36,941 bases of DNA, taken from positions 1 through 36,941 of the forward strand of contig JAOTWE010000003.1 in assembly GCA_029863065.1 (NCBI GenBank), written 5' to 3'. A program made the translations under genes and the position numbers. Below the pieces are notes generated by a model. It searched no databases and was not told where the DNA came from. It saw only the letters and a program-made list of their open reading frames with translations. This stretch comes from Betaproteobacteria bacterium (GTDB lineage: Bacteria; Pseudomonadota; Gammaproteobacteria; Burkholderiales; SG8-39). Every line of letters starts with the position of its first letter. Positions within the stretch are counted from its first letter, which is position 1. Below, piece by piece: positions 1 through 8,385 of the stretch.

Positions 1-412
1 GCCACTTGGCGAAGCGCGCCCCGAGCTTGAAGTATTCGGCCAGGCGCTCGCGCAGGCCGTCCAGCCCCTCGGTCACCTTCTCGCCGGGGCACAGCGCGAG
101 ATCCATCGCCCCCTTGTCCACCTTGATGCCGGGAAGAATGCCCTTGCCTGCCAGGTAGGCGGGAAACGGCACGCCATCGTTCGTCTTCTGGCGGATGGTT
201 TCGTCGAACAGGATCACGCCCGAAACGTATTGCTCGACGCCGGGCGTGGTGAAAAGCAGCCCGCGATAGGCGCGGCGATTCTCCTCGGTGCACTCGGCGT
301 TGATCGACTTGAAGCGCTTCTCGCAGGTGCCGCTCGACTCGTCGGCGGCGAGCACGCCTTTGCCACGCGCGACCATCGCCGCGGCGGTCTTGGATAGCAG
401 GGTCTTGTCCAT
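1..412 (-). CDS. Class I fructose-bisphosphate aldolase, partial (C-terminus outside window)
   Basis: This is the N-terminal 137 residues of a class I (Schiff-base) fructose-bisphosphate aldolase, which interconverts fructose-1,6-bisphosphate with two triose phosphates in glycolysis, gluconeogenesis and the Calvin cycle. I translated it by hand because it runs off the window and is absent from the ORF track. The segment GKGVLAADESSGTCEKRF and the later ILFDETIRQKT are typical of the family N-terminus. The start is the ATG at 410-412. The catalytic lysine lies beyond the edge. It precedes no visible partner here, and its link to the sulfur genes is unclear. Family assignment is strong. Confidence 0.9.
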   Translation of the reverse strand, partial: MDKTLLSKTAAAMVARGKGVLAADESSGTCEKRFKSINAECTEENRRAYRGLLFTTPGVEQYVSGVILFDETIRQKTNDGVPFPAYLAGKGILPGIKVDKGAMDLALCPGEKVTEGLDGLRERLAEYFKLGARFAKW

Positions 413-432
413 CAGGGGCTCTCTCGTTCGGT

Positions 433-921
433 TCAGAATTCGATGTCGTCGCGGATTGCCGCGATACCCGCCGCCGCACAGGCGTCGTCCTCCTTGCCGC
501 CGGGCGCGCCCGAGACGCCGATGGCGCCGAGAATCGAGCCCCCAGCTTCGATCAGCAGCCCGCCGCCCACGGCGGCCACGCCGGGCAGGTGGCGGATGCC
601 GCTCTGCGGGCGTCCCGCCTGCGTCGCCTCCGCCAGGTCCGTCGTATTGGTGCGGAAGCTCACCGCGCTGTAGGCCTTCGCCTGCGCCGTGTCCACCGTG
701 TGCGGCCCGGCGTAGCGATCGCGCAGCAGCACCTGCGTCACGCCCATGCGGTCCACCACGGCGATCGTCGCCTGGAAGCCGGCGTCGCGGCACTTCTTCA
801 GCGCCGCCTGCGCCGCCTTGAGCGCGGTATCGGGCGTGAGGAGCCTGATCGCGTGCGTACCTCCAGCAGAGGCGGTGACAGGAAGGGTTGCGAGACACAG
901 GAACAGCAGGGCGGCTTTCAT
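433..921 (-). CDS. Secreted GlcG/HbpS-family (haem-degrading/DUF336) protein
   Basis: The protein has 162 residues. The ORF track shows a much longer 489-residue frame (433-1902), but its upstream part is a shadow of the transporter gene; the real start is the ATG at 919-921. It begins with a clear signal peptide (MKAALLFLCLATLPVTASAG), so it is probably periplasmic. The body contains family hallmarks of GlcG/HbpS proteins: AVVDRMG, DTAQAKAYSAVSFRT, LPGVAAVGGGLLIE and GAIGVSGAPGGKEDDACA. Some members bind haem or cobalamin, but the role of most is unknown. It sits 26 bases downstream of the YeeE-like transporter on the same strand and may be co-transcribed with it. Confidence 0.85.
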   Translation of the reverse strand: MKAALLFLCLATLPVTASAGGTHAIRLLTPDTALKAAQAALKKCRDAGFQATIAVVDRMGVTQVLLRDRYAGPHTVDTAQAKAYSAVSFRTNTTDLAEATQAGRPQSGIRHLPGVAAVGGGLLIEAGGSILGAIGVSGAPGGKEDDACAAAGIAAIRDDIEF

Positions 922-947
922 GTGCCCTATTTTACGATTCCGGAGCG

Positions 948-2060
948 TCAGCCGCCCATGCGCCAGTATTGATACTTCATGGTCAGGGCGGAGCCGGCAA
1001 TGATCGCGCCGAGGGCGAGGAACGAGCCCAGGGCCAGCGTCGAGATGCCGGTGATGCCCTGGCCGATGGTGCAGCCCAGCGCCGTGATGCCGCCGAAGCC
1101 CATGAGGATGCCGCCGACGACGTGGTTCGCGGTGTCCTCGGCGTCGCGAAAGCCCTCCCACCGGAAGGTGCGCGTGGCAAGAGCGTAGGCGGCCGAGCCC
1201 GCGATCACCCCCAGGCCGGAGGCGATGCCGTAGGTGACGATCTTCGACTTGTCGGTCCAGAACATGAGGTATTCGAGCGTGAAGGCCATCGGCGCGACGA
1301 AGGAGAAGGACTCCATGCGCCCGGTGTTGGTGGCGATGAAGGCTTCCTGCAGCGACTCCGGATGCTCGGCGACATATCCGACGACGCCGCTCACAACCCA
1401 TCCGCCCACCACCACCAGCCCGGTCACCACGCCGCCCAGCGTGTAGTCGAAGCTCGCGCGGAAGTCCCTGCTGGCGTACGCGAAGGCAATGAGTCCGCCG
1501 CCGATCACGGCGGCGAGCAGCGCGGTCCAGGTGGCCTTCGCCACGCCGGTTGCGGCCGCGAGCAGCGAGGGCAGGTCCTGGCCCGAGGCGAGCGTGGCCG
1601 AGGCCTTCTCCAGAACGCCCACGCGCAACGCGCCGAACAAGCCTCTCAGGGTCATGTACGCCGCGATGCCGAGGAATACGAACACGACGAGCGACTTCAG
1701 GCTGCCGCCGCCGATGCGGATCAGGGTCTTGGAGCCGCAGCCCGAACCGAGCGTCATGCCGACGCCGAACAGAAAACCGCCGACGATGTACGAAAGCCAC
1801 GTGAACCTGGGACCCGGGTAGATCGACTTGGAGAAATCCACCACGCCGGCGAGCTGCAGCGCGCTCGCGCCGAGCAGCGCCACCGCGATGGCGAGCAGCC
1901 ACATGCGCATGCGACTCGTGTCGCCCATGTTCACCCAGTCGGACACCGCGCCCATGGTGCAGAAATTGGTCTTGTTGCCGACGGCGCCGAAGATGAACGC
2001 GAGGACGAACGCGCCGCCGGCGACGTAGAGGGCGAGTTGCGCGATATCGGGTTCATTCAT
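948..2060 (-). CDS. YeeE/YedE-family (TsuA-like) sulfur-compound transporter
   Basis: This 370-residue integral membrane protein belongs to the YeeE/YedE family, whose characterised member TsuA takes up thiosulfate in E. coli. Many hydrophobic helices run along the whole length. Three conserved cysteine motifs are visible: NFCTMG near residue 33, GSGCGSKT near 105 and GCTIGQG near 335. They correspond to the cysteines lining the thiosulfate path in characterised members (family knowledge). Its ATG overlaps the stop of the upstream TrpD-like gene by 4 bases, so the two are translationally coupled. Together with CysG and the Rieske protein this suggests sulfur import feeding assimilation or the Dsr pathway. 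The actual substrate is inferred. Confidence 0.88.
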   Translation of the reverse strand: MNEPDIAQLALYVAGGAFVLAFIFGAVGNKTNFCTMGAVSDWVNMGDTSRMRMWLLAIAVALLGASALQLAGVVDFSKSIYPGPRFTWLSYIVGGFLFGVGMTLGSGCGSKTLIRIGGGSLKSLVVFVFLGIAAYMTLRGLFGALRVGVLEKASATLASGQDLPSLLAAATGVAKATWTALLAAVIGGGLIAFAYASRDFRASFDYTLGGVVTGLVVVGGWVVSGVVGYVAEHPESLQEAFIATNTGRMESFSFVAPMAFTLEYLMFWTDKSKIVTYGIASGLGVIAGSAAYALATRTFRWEGFRDAEDTANHVVGGILMGFGGITALGCTIGQGITGISTLALGSFLALGAIIAGSALTMKYQYWRMGG

Positions 2061-3136
2061 CGCAGATGCTCCATGGCTTTACCGTGGTCGAGCACGCCGC
2101 GCACGGCGGCGGCGGCGTCTTTCAGTGAGGCGTGGCGCCCGAGATGCCACAGGCACAGCGCGGCGCCGTAAACCAGACAGTCGCGCGTCGGGCCGCGCGC
2201 CCCGGCGAGCGCCGCCCCGCCGGCCTCGGCGGCCGCCTTCGCGACGGTGCCGGGATCGATCGGCGCTTCGCTGCCTTCCTCGTCGCTCGCGCCGGGGATG
2301 CGCGGCGCGCGCACGGACTGCTCGAAGCCCAGCTCGGCCGGCTTGAATTCCGCGGACGTCTCCTCGTCGGTGCCGTGATAGCGGAACACCTTGCCGGTCT
2401 GCGTGAGGCCGGGAATCACGCCGCCTTCGACGCCGCGCACGATGAGCGCGGAGTCGAATCCGGCGTGGCGCGCGAGCAGCGCATAAACGCGCGCATAGGG
2501 CTTGTGCACATAGCCGGTGACCAGATGCGTCTTCAGGCGGCCGCGCACCGGCCCGGCGAGTACCTCGGCGGTGGTAATGGCAGGCCGCTTGACGATGAGC
2601 GTGCGCAAGTCCGCGAGCGCGTAGAGCTTTGGGCAGAACGCCTTCTGATCGACATAGGCCCAGCCGATTGCGGGATCGCCCAGGCGCGCGGCAGCATCCT
2701 CCGGGCTCAGGTCCACCGGCAGGCCCGCGGCGCGCAGGACCTGCCGGTGCGTGACGCCGTACTTGGGACCCATGGTCTCGACGCCATGCGAGACCGCCGC
2801 GACGCCGCAGGCCGCGAGCACCGGCGGCAGGAACGGCGCGGCCGGCAGCGTGCGGTTGTAGCCGTCGTAGGGATCGCCGATGTCGAGCACTTCGTCCACC
2901 GGCGCCGTGGCACGGTGCGTCGCCTCGCGGATCGCTTCGAGCATGCCGCGATTCTCGTCGTCCGTCTCGCGCTTCATGCGCAGCGCGATGAGGAACACCG
3001 CGGCCTGCACCGGATCGACCTGCCCGTCGAGCACCAGGCGCATCCCGGCGCAGGCCTCTTCGCGCGAGATGTCCTTGCTCAACTCCGGGCCGGTGGCGAT
3101 GCGCTTGAGGATGGAATTCATCAGGGCCGCGCTCAT
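2057..3136 (-). CDS. TrpD-like (glycosyltransferase family 3 / TrpD2-type) protein
   Basis: The 359-residue protein resembles anthranilate phosphoribosyltransferase in its helical N-terminal domain (MNSILKRIATGPELSKDISREEA) and in overall length. The ORF track extends to 3274, but the ATG at 3134-3136 overlaps the Rieske stop codon by 4 bases and gives the right family start. The substrate loops differ from catalytic TrpD: the expected GTGGD-type loop reads GDPYDGYNRTLPAAP, and the KHGNR-type loop reads SHGVETMGPKYG. It is therefore unlikely to make phosphoribosylanthranilate. TrpD2/YbiB relatives bind nucleic acid, but nothing here proves that function. It sits in an overlapping block with cysG, a Rieske protein and a YeeE transporter, pointing to a sulfur-related role. 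Confidence 0.8.
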   Translation of the reverse strand: MSAALMNSILKRIATGPELSKDISREEACAGMRLVLDGQVDPVQAAVFLIALRMKRETDDENRGMLEAIREATHRATAPVDEVLDIGDPYDGYNRTLPAAPFLPPVLAACGVAAVSHGVETMGPKYGVTHRQVLRAAGLPVDLSPEDAAARLGDPAIGWAYVDQKAFCPKLYALADLRTLIVKRPAITTAEVLAGPVRGRLKTHLVTGYVHKPYARVYALLARHAGFDSALIVRGVEGGVIPGLTQTGKVFRYHGTDEETSAEFKPAELGFEQSVRAPRIPGASDEEGSEAPIDPGTVAKAAAEAGGAALAGARGPTRDCLVYGAALCLWHLGRHASLKDAAAAVRGVLDHGKAMEHLR

Positions 3137-3468
3137 GGCGTCCCCTTGTCGTCCAAGCCGACCAGGATGCGCCCGCCTTCCAGCCGCACCGGATAGGTTT
3201 TCAGGTTCTCTTCGGCCGGCTCCTCCAGCGCCTCGCCGGTGCAGACGTTGAAGCGGCTGCCGTGCAGCGGGCACTTGACCAGTTCGCCCTTGAGCACGCC
3301 CGTCGCGAGCGACGCTTCTTCGTGGGTGCAGGTATCGTCCACGGCGCAGTAGCGCCCCGCCACGTTGGCGAGCAGGATGCGCCGGCCGCGGAGATCGACG
3401 CGCTTCATGGCACCGGGCGCAAGCTCGCCCGCCTTTCCTGCGGCGACGAATTCCTGGGTCATTGACAT
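3133..3468 (-). CDS. Rieske [2Fe-2S] ferredoxin, NirD-like
   Basis: This 111-residue soluble Rieske protein has the two cluster-binding boxes CTHEEASLATG (Cys-X-His) and CPLHGSRFN (Cys-X2-His). The length and lack of a membrane anchor match bare Rieske ferredoxins and NirD-like small subunits, which shuttle electrons to oxygenases or reductases in the cytoplasm. The start at 3468 gives MSMTQEF; a second ATG two codons in (3462) is also possible. The stop codon lies one base past the cysG stop region on one side and overlaps the TrpD-like ATG on the other, so it is embedded in the cysG operon. Its partner enzyme is unknown; no NirB or oxygenase alpha subunit is adjacent. Confidence 0.88.
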   Translation of the reverse strand: MSMTQEFVAAGKAGELAPGAMKRVDLRGRRILLANVAGRYCAVDDTCTHEEASLATGVLKGELVKCPLHGSRFNVCTGEALEEPAEENLKTYPVRLEGGRILVGLDDKGTP

Positions 3469-3469
3469 C

Positions 3470-4855
3470 TCACGCCACGGGTTCGAACCATTTTAGGCGG
3501 TCACGCAGCTTGACGACTTCGCCGATGATGATGAGCGTCGGCGCCTTGACGTCGCTCCGGCGCACGATGCCCGGCAGCGAGTCCAGGGTGCCGGTCAGCA
3601 CGCGCTGGTGCGGCGTCGTGCCCTCCTGGACCAGCGCGGCCGGCGTGCTGGCCGGCAGGCCATGCGCGGCGAGCTGGCGGCAAAGCTGATCGATGCCAAG
3701 CAGTCCCATGTAGCAGACGATGGTCTGGCGCGGCTGCGCCAGCGCCGACCAGTTCAGGTCCATGCCGCCGTCGCGCAGATGGCCGGTGACGAATACCACC
3801 GACTGCGCGTAATCGCGGTGCGTGAGTGGAATGCCGGCGTACGACGCGCAGCCTGCCGCTGCGGTGACGCCCGGCACCACCTGGAAGGGGATGCCTTCGG
3901 CGGCGAGCGAATCGATTTCCTCGCCGCCGCGCCCGAAGATGAACGGATCGCCGCCCTTGAGGCGCACCACGCGCTTGCCCTGCTTCGCGAGGCGCACCAG
4001 CAGCTGATTGATATCCTCCTGAGGCAGTGTGTGCATTGCGCGTTCCTTGCCGGCGTAGATGCGTTCGGCCTCGAGCCGCGCCAGATCCAGGATCGGCTGC
4101 GACACGAGCCGGTCGTACACGACGACGTCGGCCTGCTGCATGAGGCGCAGCGCGCGGAAGGTGAGCAGGTCCGGATCGCCCGGGCCGGCGCCGACCAGCG
4201 ACACCTCGCCGCCGCTGTAGGTGAGGCGCGTGTCCTCGAGCGTCGCCTGCAGGGCCTTGCGGGCCTCTTCGTCGCGGCCGTTGAACACCAGCTCGGCGAC
4301 CGGGCCCTGCAGCACGCGTTCCCAGAAGCGCCGCCGTTCCTTGGGCTTGATGCGCGCCTTGACCTGGTCGCGGAACGCTCCCGCCAGCGCGGCGAGACGC
4401 CCATAGCCCGCCGGGATGAGCGTTTCCAGGCGCGCGCGCAGCAGCCGCGCGAGCACCGGCGAGGCACCGCCGCTCGACACCGCCACGGTGAGCGGCGCGC
4501 GCTCGATGATCGAGGGCAGGATGAACGAGCACAGCGTGGGTTGGTCGACCACGTTCACCGGGATGCGCCGCGCCGTCGCCGCGGCGGCAACCGCGCGGTT
4601 CACTGCCTCGTCGCTGGTGGCGGCGATCGCCAGCGCATGCCCCTCCAGGTCCGCGTCGCGGAAATGTCCCGCCCGGTGCACGACGCGGCCCGCGGTCGAA
4701 TCGGCGTCGAAGGCCGCGCTCAGCGCCGGCGCGAGCACCGTCACCCGCGCGCCCGCGCGCAGCAGCAGCGCGCACTTGCGCGCGGCGACGTCGCCGCCGC
4801 CCACCACCAGGCAGGGCTGTTCGCGGAGATCGAGGAAGATCGGCAGGAAGTCCAT
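3470..4855 (-). CDS. cysG: Sirohaem synthase CysG (multifunctional)
   Basis: The 461-residue protein is full length for CysG. The N-terminal half is the precorrin-2 dehydrogenase/ferrochelatase domain, with the NAD-binding VVGGGDVAARKC near residue 17. The C-terminal half is uroporphyrinogen-III C-methyltransferase, with VGAGPGDPDLLTFRALR near 220 and RLKGGDPFIFGRGGEE near 300. It converts uroporphyrinogen III to sirohaem in the cytoplasm. Sirohaem is used by assimilatory sulfite and nitrite reductases and, after amidation by DsrN, by DsrAB; the dsr operon in this window creates a high demand. It heads an overlapping minus-strand block (Rieske, TrpD-like, YeeE). Confidence 0.95.
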   Translation of the reverse strand: MDFLPIFLDLREQPCLVVGGGDVAARKCALLLRAGARVTVLAPALSAAFDADSTAGRVVHRAGHFRDADLEGHALAIAATSDEAVNRAVAAAATARRIPVNVVDQPTLCSFILPSIIERAPLTVAVSSGGASPVLARLLRARLETLIPAGYGRLAALAGAFRDQVKARIKPKERRRFWERVLQGPVAELVFNGRDEEARKALQATLEDTRLTYSGGEVSLVGAGPGDPDLLTFRALRLMQQADVVVYDRLVSQPILDLARLEAERIYAGKERAMHTLPQEDINQLLVRLAKQGKRVVRLKGGDPFIFGRGGEEIDSLAAEGIPFQVVPGVTAAAGCASYAGIPLTHRDYAQSVVFVTGHLRDGGMDLNWSALAQPRQTIVCYMGLLGIDQLCRQLAAHGLPASTPAALVQEGTTPHQRVLTGTLDSLPGIVRRSDVKAPTLIIIGEVVKLRDRLKWFEPVA

Positions 4856-4910
4856 GGTGCTCGGGGGGGTGCGGCGTCGTCGCTATGATAGATTCAAATA
4901 CGGAAGGCGC
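4856..4910. promoter_or_regulatory. Divergent promoter region between cysG and the HTH-ferredoxin reductase
   Basis: This 55-base gap separates two divergent start codons, so it must contain both promoters or parts of them. On the plus strand a TATGAT element at 4884-4889 is a good -10 candidate; the -35 region above it (a run of G) matches poorly. No clear minus-strand promoter was recognised, and it may start inside the neighbouring gene. Confidence 0.4.
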
Positions 4911-6359
4911 ATGCCTCGGCTACTGACATTGTCCCGTGCGGCGCGCCTGGTCGGCGTCAGACGCGGCGCCCTGCAGAGCAGGATCCGCAGCGGCGAGCTG
5001 GCCGCGTTCGAAGGCATGGTGTCGGTGGATGATCTGCTGCGCGCCTATCCGCAGGCCAGGATGGAGGACAATGCCGGCCTGGAGCACTTCGAGGCGATCA
5101 AGCAGGACGCCTTCGCACGGCGCATGCGCGAGCGCCTGCTGCCCAGCACCGAAGCCCTGGTCGCGCGCCTGGCCGAATTGAGCGCGGAGCGGGCGCAGGC
5201 CCAGGCGCAGACCGAGCATTACCGGGGAATCGTCGAGCAGCTGCAGGCGAAGCTGCGCGACCAGGGCGACGCGGGACTGCTCGCCTGGCTGCAGCAGCGC
5301 CTGGCGCCCGCCGCGCAAGTCGGCCAGCCGCTGCTGGCACAGGAGAGTCTTCTGAGGATCATGAGCGCGCACGTCGAGGTCAAGCCGAGCGGCCGCGAGT
5401 TCTTCGTCGACGGCAACGACAGCCTGCTCGAGGCGGCGCTGCGCTCGGGGCTGTCGCTCGACTACGGCTGCAGCATCGGCAGCTGCGGCAAGTGCAAGGC
5501 GAGGGTCGTCTCAGGCCAAGTTTACAGAACGCGCCATGCCGATTACGGCCTCACCGCGGCCGAGAAGACTGCCGGGGTCGTGCTCATGTGCTGCCATACC
5601 GCGCTCACTGACCTCGTGATCGAGGCGCGCGAGGCGCTCGGCGCGCGCGACATGCCGCTGCAGACCATCGATGCCCGCATCAAGTCCGTGAGCCCGCTCG
5701 GCGACGAGGTGCGGCTGCTGCATCTGCAGACGCCGCGCAGCAACCGCCTGCGCTTCCTTGCCGGACAGTCGGCGACGCTTTGCCTGGCCGACGGCGTCGG
5801 CGCCTCCTTGCCGGTGGCGAGCTGTCCCTGCGACGACCGCAACCTGCAGTTCCACGTGCGGCGCGACGCGGGCGATGGCTTCGCCGCGCGCGTGTTCGGC
5901 GGGCTGAAGGGCGTGGAGACGGTACGCATCGAGGGACCGCGCGGGGAATTCGTGCTCGACGAAGCCTCGCCTCGCCCCCTCGTCTTCATCGCCGGCGAAT
6001 CCGGTTTTGCGCCCATCAAGAGCCTGATCGAGCACGCCATGGCGCTCGATGCGGCGGAAACGCTCCACCTGTACTGGATCGCCCACGGGACCGGCGGCCA
6101 CTATCTCGACAATCTGTGCCGCTCCTGGAGCGACGCTCTGGACAACTTTCGCTACGAGCCGATCGCAGCGCAGCGCGCATTGCCGGACGATGAGGCCCTG
6201 CAGGCGGCGCTGCGGCAGGTGCTGCGGGACCATCCGCGGCTGGGCGACAGCGACGTCTATGTCGCGGGGCCCGCGCCGTGGGCGAGCGCGGCCGAGTTCC
6301 AGCTGCTCGAGCACGGGTTGCCGCGCGCGCAACTGTACGTCAGTCCGCTGGCGCCCTGA
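4911..6359 (+). CDS. [2Fe-2S] ferredoxin / FAD / NAD(P) oxidoreductase with N-terminal HTH-like segment
   Basis: The 482-residue protein has four parts. Residues 1-45 resemble a MerR-type helix-turn-helix (LLTLSRAARLVGVRRGALQSR). Residues 55-135 are charged and helical, probably coiled coil. Residues about 152-235 are a plant-type ferredoxin with Cys187, Cys192, Cys195 and Cys227 or 228. The C-terminal part is a ferredoxin-NADP reductase-like FAD and NAD module with VFIAGESGFAPIKSLIEH. The ferredoxin-reductase part resembles CDP-6-deoxy-glucoseen reductases and phenol hydroxylase reductases. The ORF track starts at 4416; the ATG at 4911 removes the antisense-cysG extension. No dedicated oxygenase is beside it. 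Its physiological partner is unknown, and whether the N-terminal segment binds DNA is open. Confidence 0.8.
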   Translation: MPRLLTLSRAARLVGVRRGALQSRIRSGELAAFEGMVSVDDLLRAYPQARMEDNAGLEHFEAIKQDAFARRMRERLLPSTEALVARLAELSAERAQAQAQTEHYRGIVEQLQAKLRDQGDAGLLAWLQQRLAPAAQVGQPLLAQESLLRIMSAHVEVKPSGREFFVDGNDSLLEAALRSGLSLDYGCSIGSCGKCKARVVSGQVYRTRHADYGLTAAEKTAGVVLMCCHTALTDLVIEAREALGARDMPLQTIDARIKSVSPLGDEVRLLHLQTPRSNRLRFLAGQSATLCLADGVGASLPVASCPCDDRNLQFHVRRDAGDGFAARVFGGLKGVETVRIEGPRGEFVLDEASPRPLVFIAGESGFAPIKSLIEHAMALDAAETLHLYWIAHGTGGHYLDNLCRSWSDALDNFRYEPIAAQRALPDDEALQAALRQVLRDHPRLGDSDVYVAGPAPWASAAEFQLLEHGLPRAQLYVSPLAP

Positions 6360-7046
6360 TCACTGGGCAGCGCCTTTACGGGTCAGCGCGGCGCCCGTGA
6401 CCGCGCGCGATGCAAATACCAGGAACGCGTGCGCCAGCCTGCCGAACGGCAGCCACACGAGCAGCAGCTCTACGCTCAGCAGGTGCACCGCGACCGGCAG
6501 TGGATCGAGCGGCAGCGCGGCGGCGCTGCGCGTCGCATACGACTGGTCGAGCGTCATCATCCCTGTGAACAGCGGCAGCACCACGACGAACCAACTGAAG
6601 TAGTCGTCGAAGCCGGACAGCAGGCGTCGCACCGGGTCGTTGAGGCGCACGATGAGCGCGACGAACAGCGACACGAAAGTGAGGCCGACGAACGCGTAGA
6701 CCACGGGCTCCGGCAGCGCCGGCCAGGCGAGGCCAAGCAGGCGCTTGACGAAATCAATATGCGGCAGATAGCCGAAGACGATCACGGCCAGTCCTGCGTG
6801 GTAGACGTAGCCGTTCCACGCGGCGAGCGTGATCGTGCGCCGAAACGCCGGGTGCGGCAGCATGCGTGCGAAGGTGGCGCGCAGGGCGCCGGCGATCAGC
6901 CGCGTGCTGCGCGGCTCGGCAAGATCCGGCTTGCCGCCGAGGCGCAGGATGCCGGCAATACGCCACAGGCTGCCCGCGGCAAGCACCCCGAGCGAGACCC
7001 ACAACGCCGGCCCGCGCGCGAATTCGAGGAGCTCCAGTTCCGTCAT
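6360..7046 (-). CDS. NarI/DsrM-like membrane cytochrome b subunit
   Basis: This 228-residue protein has about five to six hydrophobic helices, with histidines near helix ends (RRTITLAAWNGYVYHAGL and VHLLSVELLLVWLPFGRLAHAF) as in NarI/DsrM-type dihaem cytochrome b subunits. Such subunits exchange electrons between the quinone pool and a cytoplasmic Fe-S partner. Its ATG overlaps the stop of the HdrD-like gene by 4 bases, so the pair is coupled and probably forms a DsrMK-like complex. It is distinct from the dsrM of the main operon at 18153-18902. Substrate and direction of electron flow cannot be read from sequence. Confidence 0.82.
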   Translation of the reverse strand: MTELELLEFARGPALWVSLGVLAAGSLWRIAGILRLGGKPDLAEPRSTRLIAGALRATFARMLPHPAFRRTITLAAWNGYVYHAGLAVIVFGYLPHIDFVKRLLGLAWPALPEPVVYAFVGLTFVSLFVALIVRLNDPVRRLLSGFDDYFSWFVVVLPLFTGMMTLDQSYATRSAAALPLDPLPVAVHLLSVELLLVWLPFGRLAHAFLVFASRAVTGAALTRKGAAQ

Positions 7047-8344
7047 CCCGTGCGCGCCTCGGGTTCGAGATACTGCGCCACCAGCTCGGTGAGTCCGAGC
7101 ACCGGCAGCGTCATGCCGTCGTGATCGATCGCCTCTTCAAGCACGTTGCGGCAGTTGGCGCACGCAGTGACCACCGCCTCCGCGCCCGTGGCTTCGATCT
7201 GCTGCTTCTTGCACGCGAACGCGGCGAAGCGCAGGCCTTCGGCGCGGTGGATCGCGCTCACCCCGCCGCCGCCGCCGCAGCAGAAGCTCGCCGCGCCGGC
7301 GCTGGGCATCTCGGCGAAATTCGCACTCACTTCGCGCATGAGCCGGTGCGGCGGCTCGCTCAGCCCACCGCGGCGCACGAGCTGGCAGGGGTCGTGAAAC
7401 GTCAGGCGCCGGGCGTCCTTGCCGCGCAGGCGCAGCCGTCCCTCGCGCACGAACCGGTCCAGCAGCTCGTCGATCTGCACCACGTCGAAGCCGAAGCGAC
7501 GGCCGAGCAGGTTGGGGCCCTCCCAGCGCAAGGCCGAGTAGGCGTGGCCGCACTCGGGACTGACGACACACTTCACCTTCAGCCGCTCGGCCGCCGCGAC
7601 GATGCGCGACACGAGCTCCGCCGCCACCTCGCGCGAACCGATCTGTACCCCGATGTTGGTCGCCTCGAACCCGGCGCTGGGAATCGTCCAGGACGCGCCC
7701 GCGTGCCGGAAGATGCGCGCCAGGGCGCCGATGATCTCGGCAAATCCCATGATCTCGATCGAGGAGAGGATCACCATGTACTCGGCGCCCTCCACGTCAA
7801 CAGGAATCCGCAGCCCCGTCTCCTGTTCCTGGAGCTCGATCTGCCGCTTGAGGGCCGGCCAGCGCACGCCGATTGGGCTGCCGGTGTCGAGCGCGCGCTC
7901 CACGGCCTTGTAGAGATCGGTCGGCGCAAAGCCGCCCGCCGCCATCGCCTCGCGCGCCCGCCGCACGAGGCCCGCGATGTCGATGCCCATGGGGCAAACG
8001 AGCGTACAGCGGCCGCACAGGTTGCACGAGTCATAGAGTAGCGCGGACCACTCTTGCAGCTCCTGAGCGGTGAGCTCGCGCGGCGCGAGGCCGAGCGCCT
8101 TCTTCACCGACGAAAAGGGGGCGGCCTCGCGCTGATAGGCCTTCAGCATCGGCTGCAATTTGTAGATCGGCGTGTACCGCGGGTCGCCGCTTACCAAGTG
8201 GAAATGGCAGGCTTCGGCGCACTGTCCGCAGTGCACGCAGGCCTCGAGCTGGAACGCGGCGTCGCGGCCCGCCTGCGCGACGAACTCGCGCGCCGCCACG
8301 CGCGCATCGGGCGACTTGAACGATCCCAGTGACGTGGTGACCAT
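7043..8344 (-). CDS. HdrD/DsrK-like heterodisulfide reductase-type Fe-S protein
   Basis: The 433-residue protein has two [4Fe-4S] motifs near the N-terminus (Cys36, 39, 42, 46 in CVHCGQCAEAC; Cys107, 110, 113, 117 in CNLCGRCTLVCP). Two cysteine-rich CCG-type regions follow: a SPECGHAYSALR segment near 255, and FHDPCQLVRRGG, SFCCGGGGG and CANC near the end. This layout is that of HdrD, DsrK and TmcB, in which a catalytic Fe-S centre handles disulfides. With the NarI-like subunit it forms a membrane-bound disulfide or persulfide oxidoreductase candidate. DsrC-type disulfides or trisulfides are plausible substrates given the DsrC paralogues nearby, but that is inference. An FNR-type box lies about 48 bases upstream of the ATG. 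Confidence 0.85.
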   Translation of the reverse strand: MVTTSLGSFKSPDARVAAREFVAQAGRDAAFQLEACVHCGQCAEACHFHLVSGDPRYTPIYKLQPMLKAYQREAAPFSSVKKALGLAPRELTAQELQEWSALLYDSCNLCGRCTLVCPMGIDIAGLVRRAREAMAAGGFAPTDLYKAVERALDTGSPIGVRWPALKRQIELQEQETGLRIPVDVEGAEYMVILSSIEIMGFAEIIGALARIFRHAGASWTIPSAGFEATNIGVQIGSREVAAELVSRIVAAAERLKVKCVVSPECGHAYSALRWEGPNLLGRRFGFDVVQIDELLDRFVREGRLRLRGKDARRLTFHDPCQLVRRGGLSEPPHRLMREVSANFAEMPSAGAASFCCGGGGGVSAIHRAEGLRFAAFACKKQQIEATGAEAVVTACANCRNVLEEAIDHDGMTLPVLGLTELVAQYLEPEARTG

Positions 8345-8385
8345 GCCTGCCTCGAAGCATTGTTGCGGCCCGGCCGGCGCCCGGG

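Noticed and set aside
433-1902. 489-residue minus-strand ORF over the GlcG/HbpS-like gene
   Set aside because: Only the last 162 residues carry a signal peptide and family motifs; the rest is a shadow of the YeeE-like gene.
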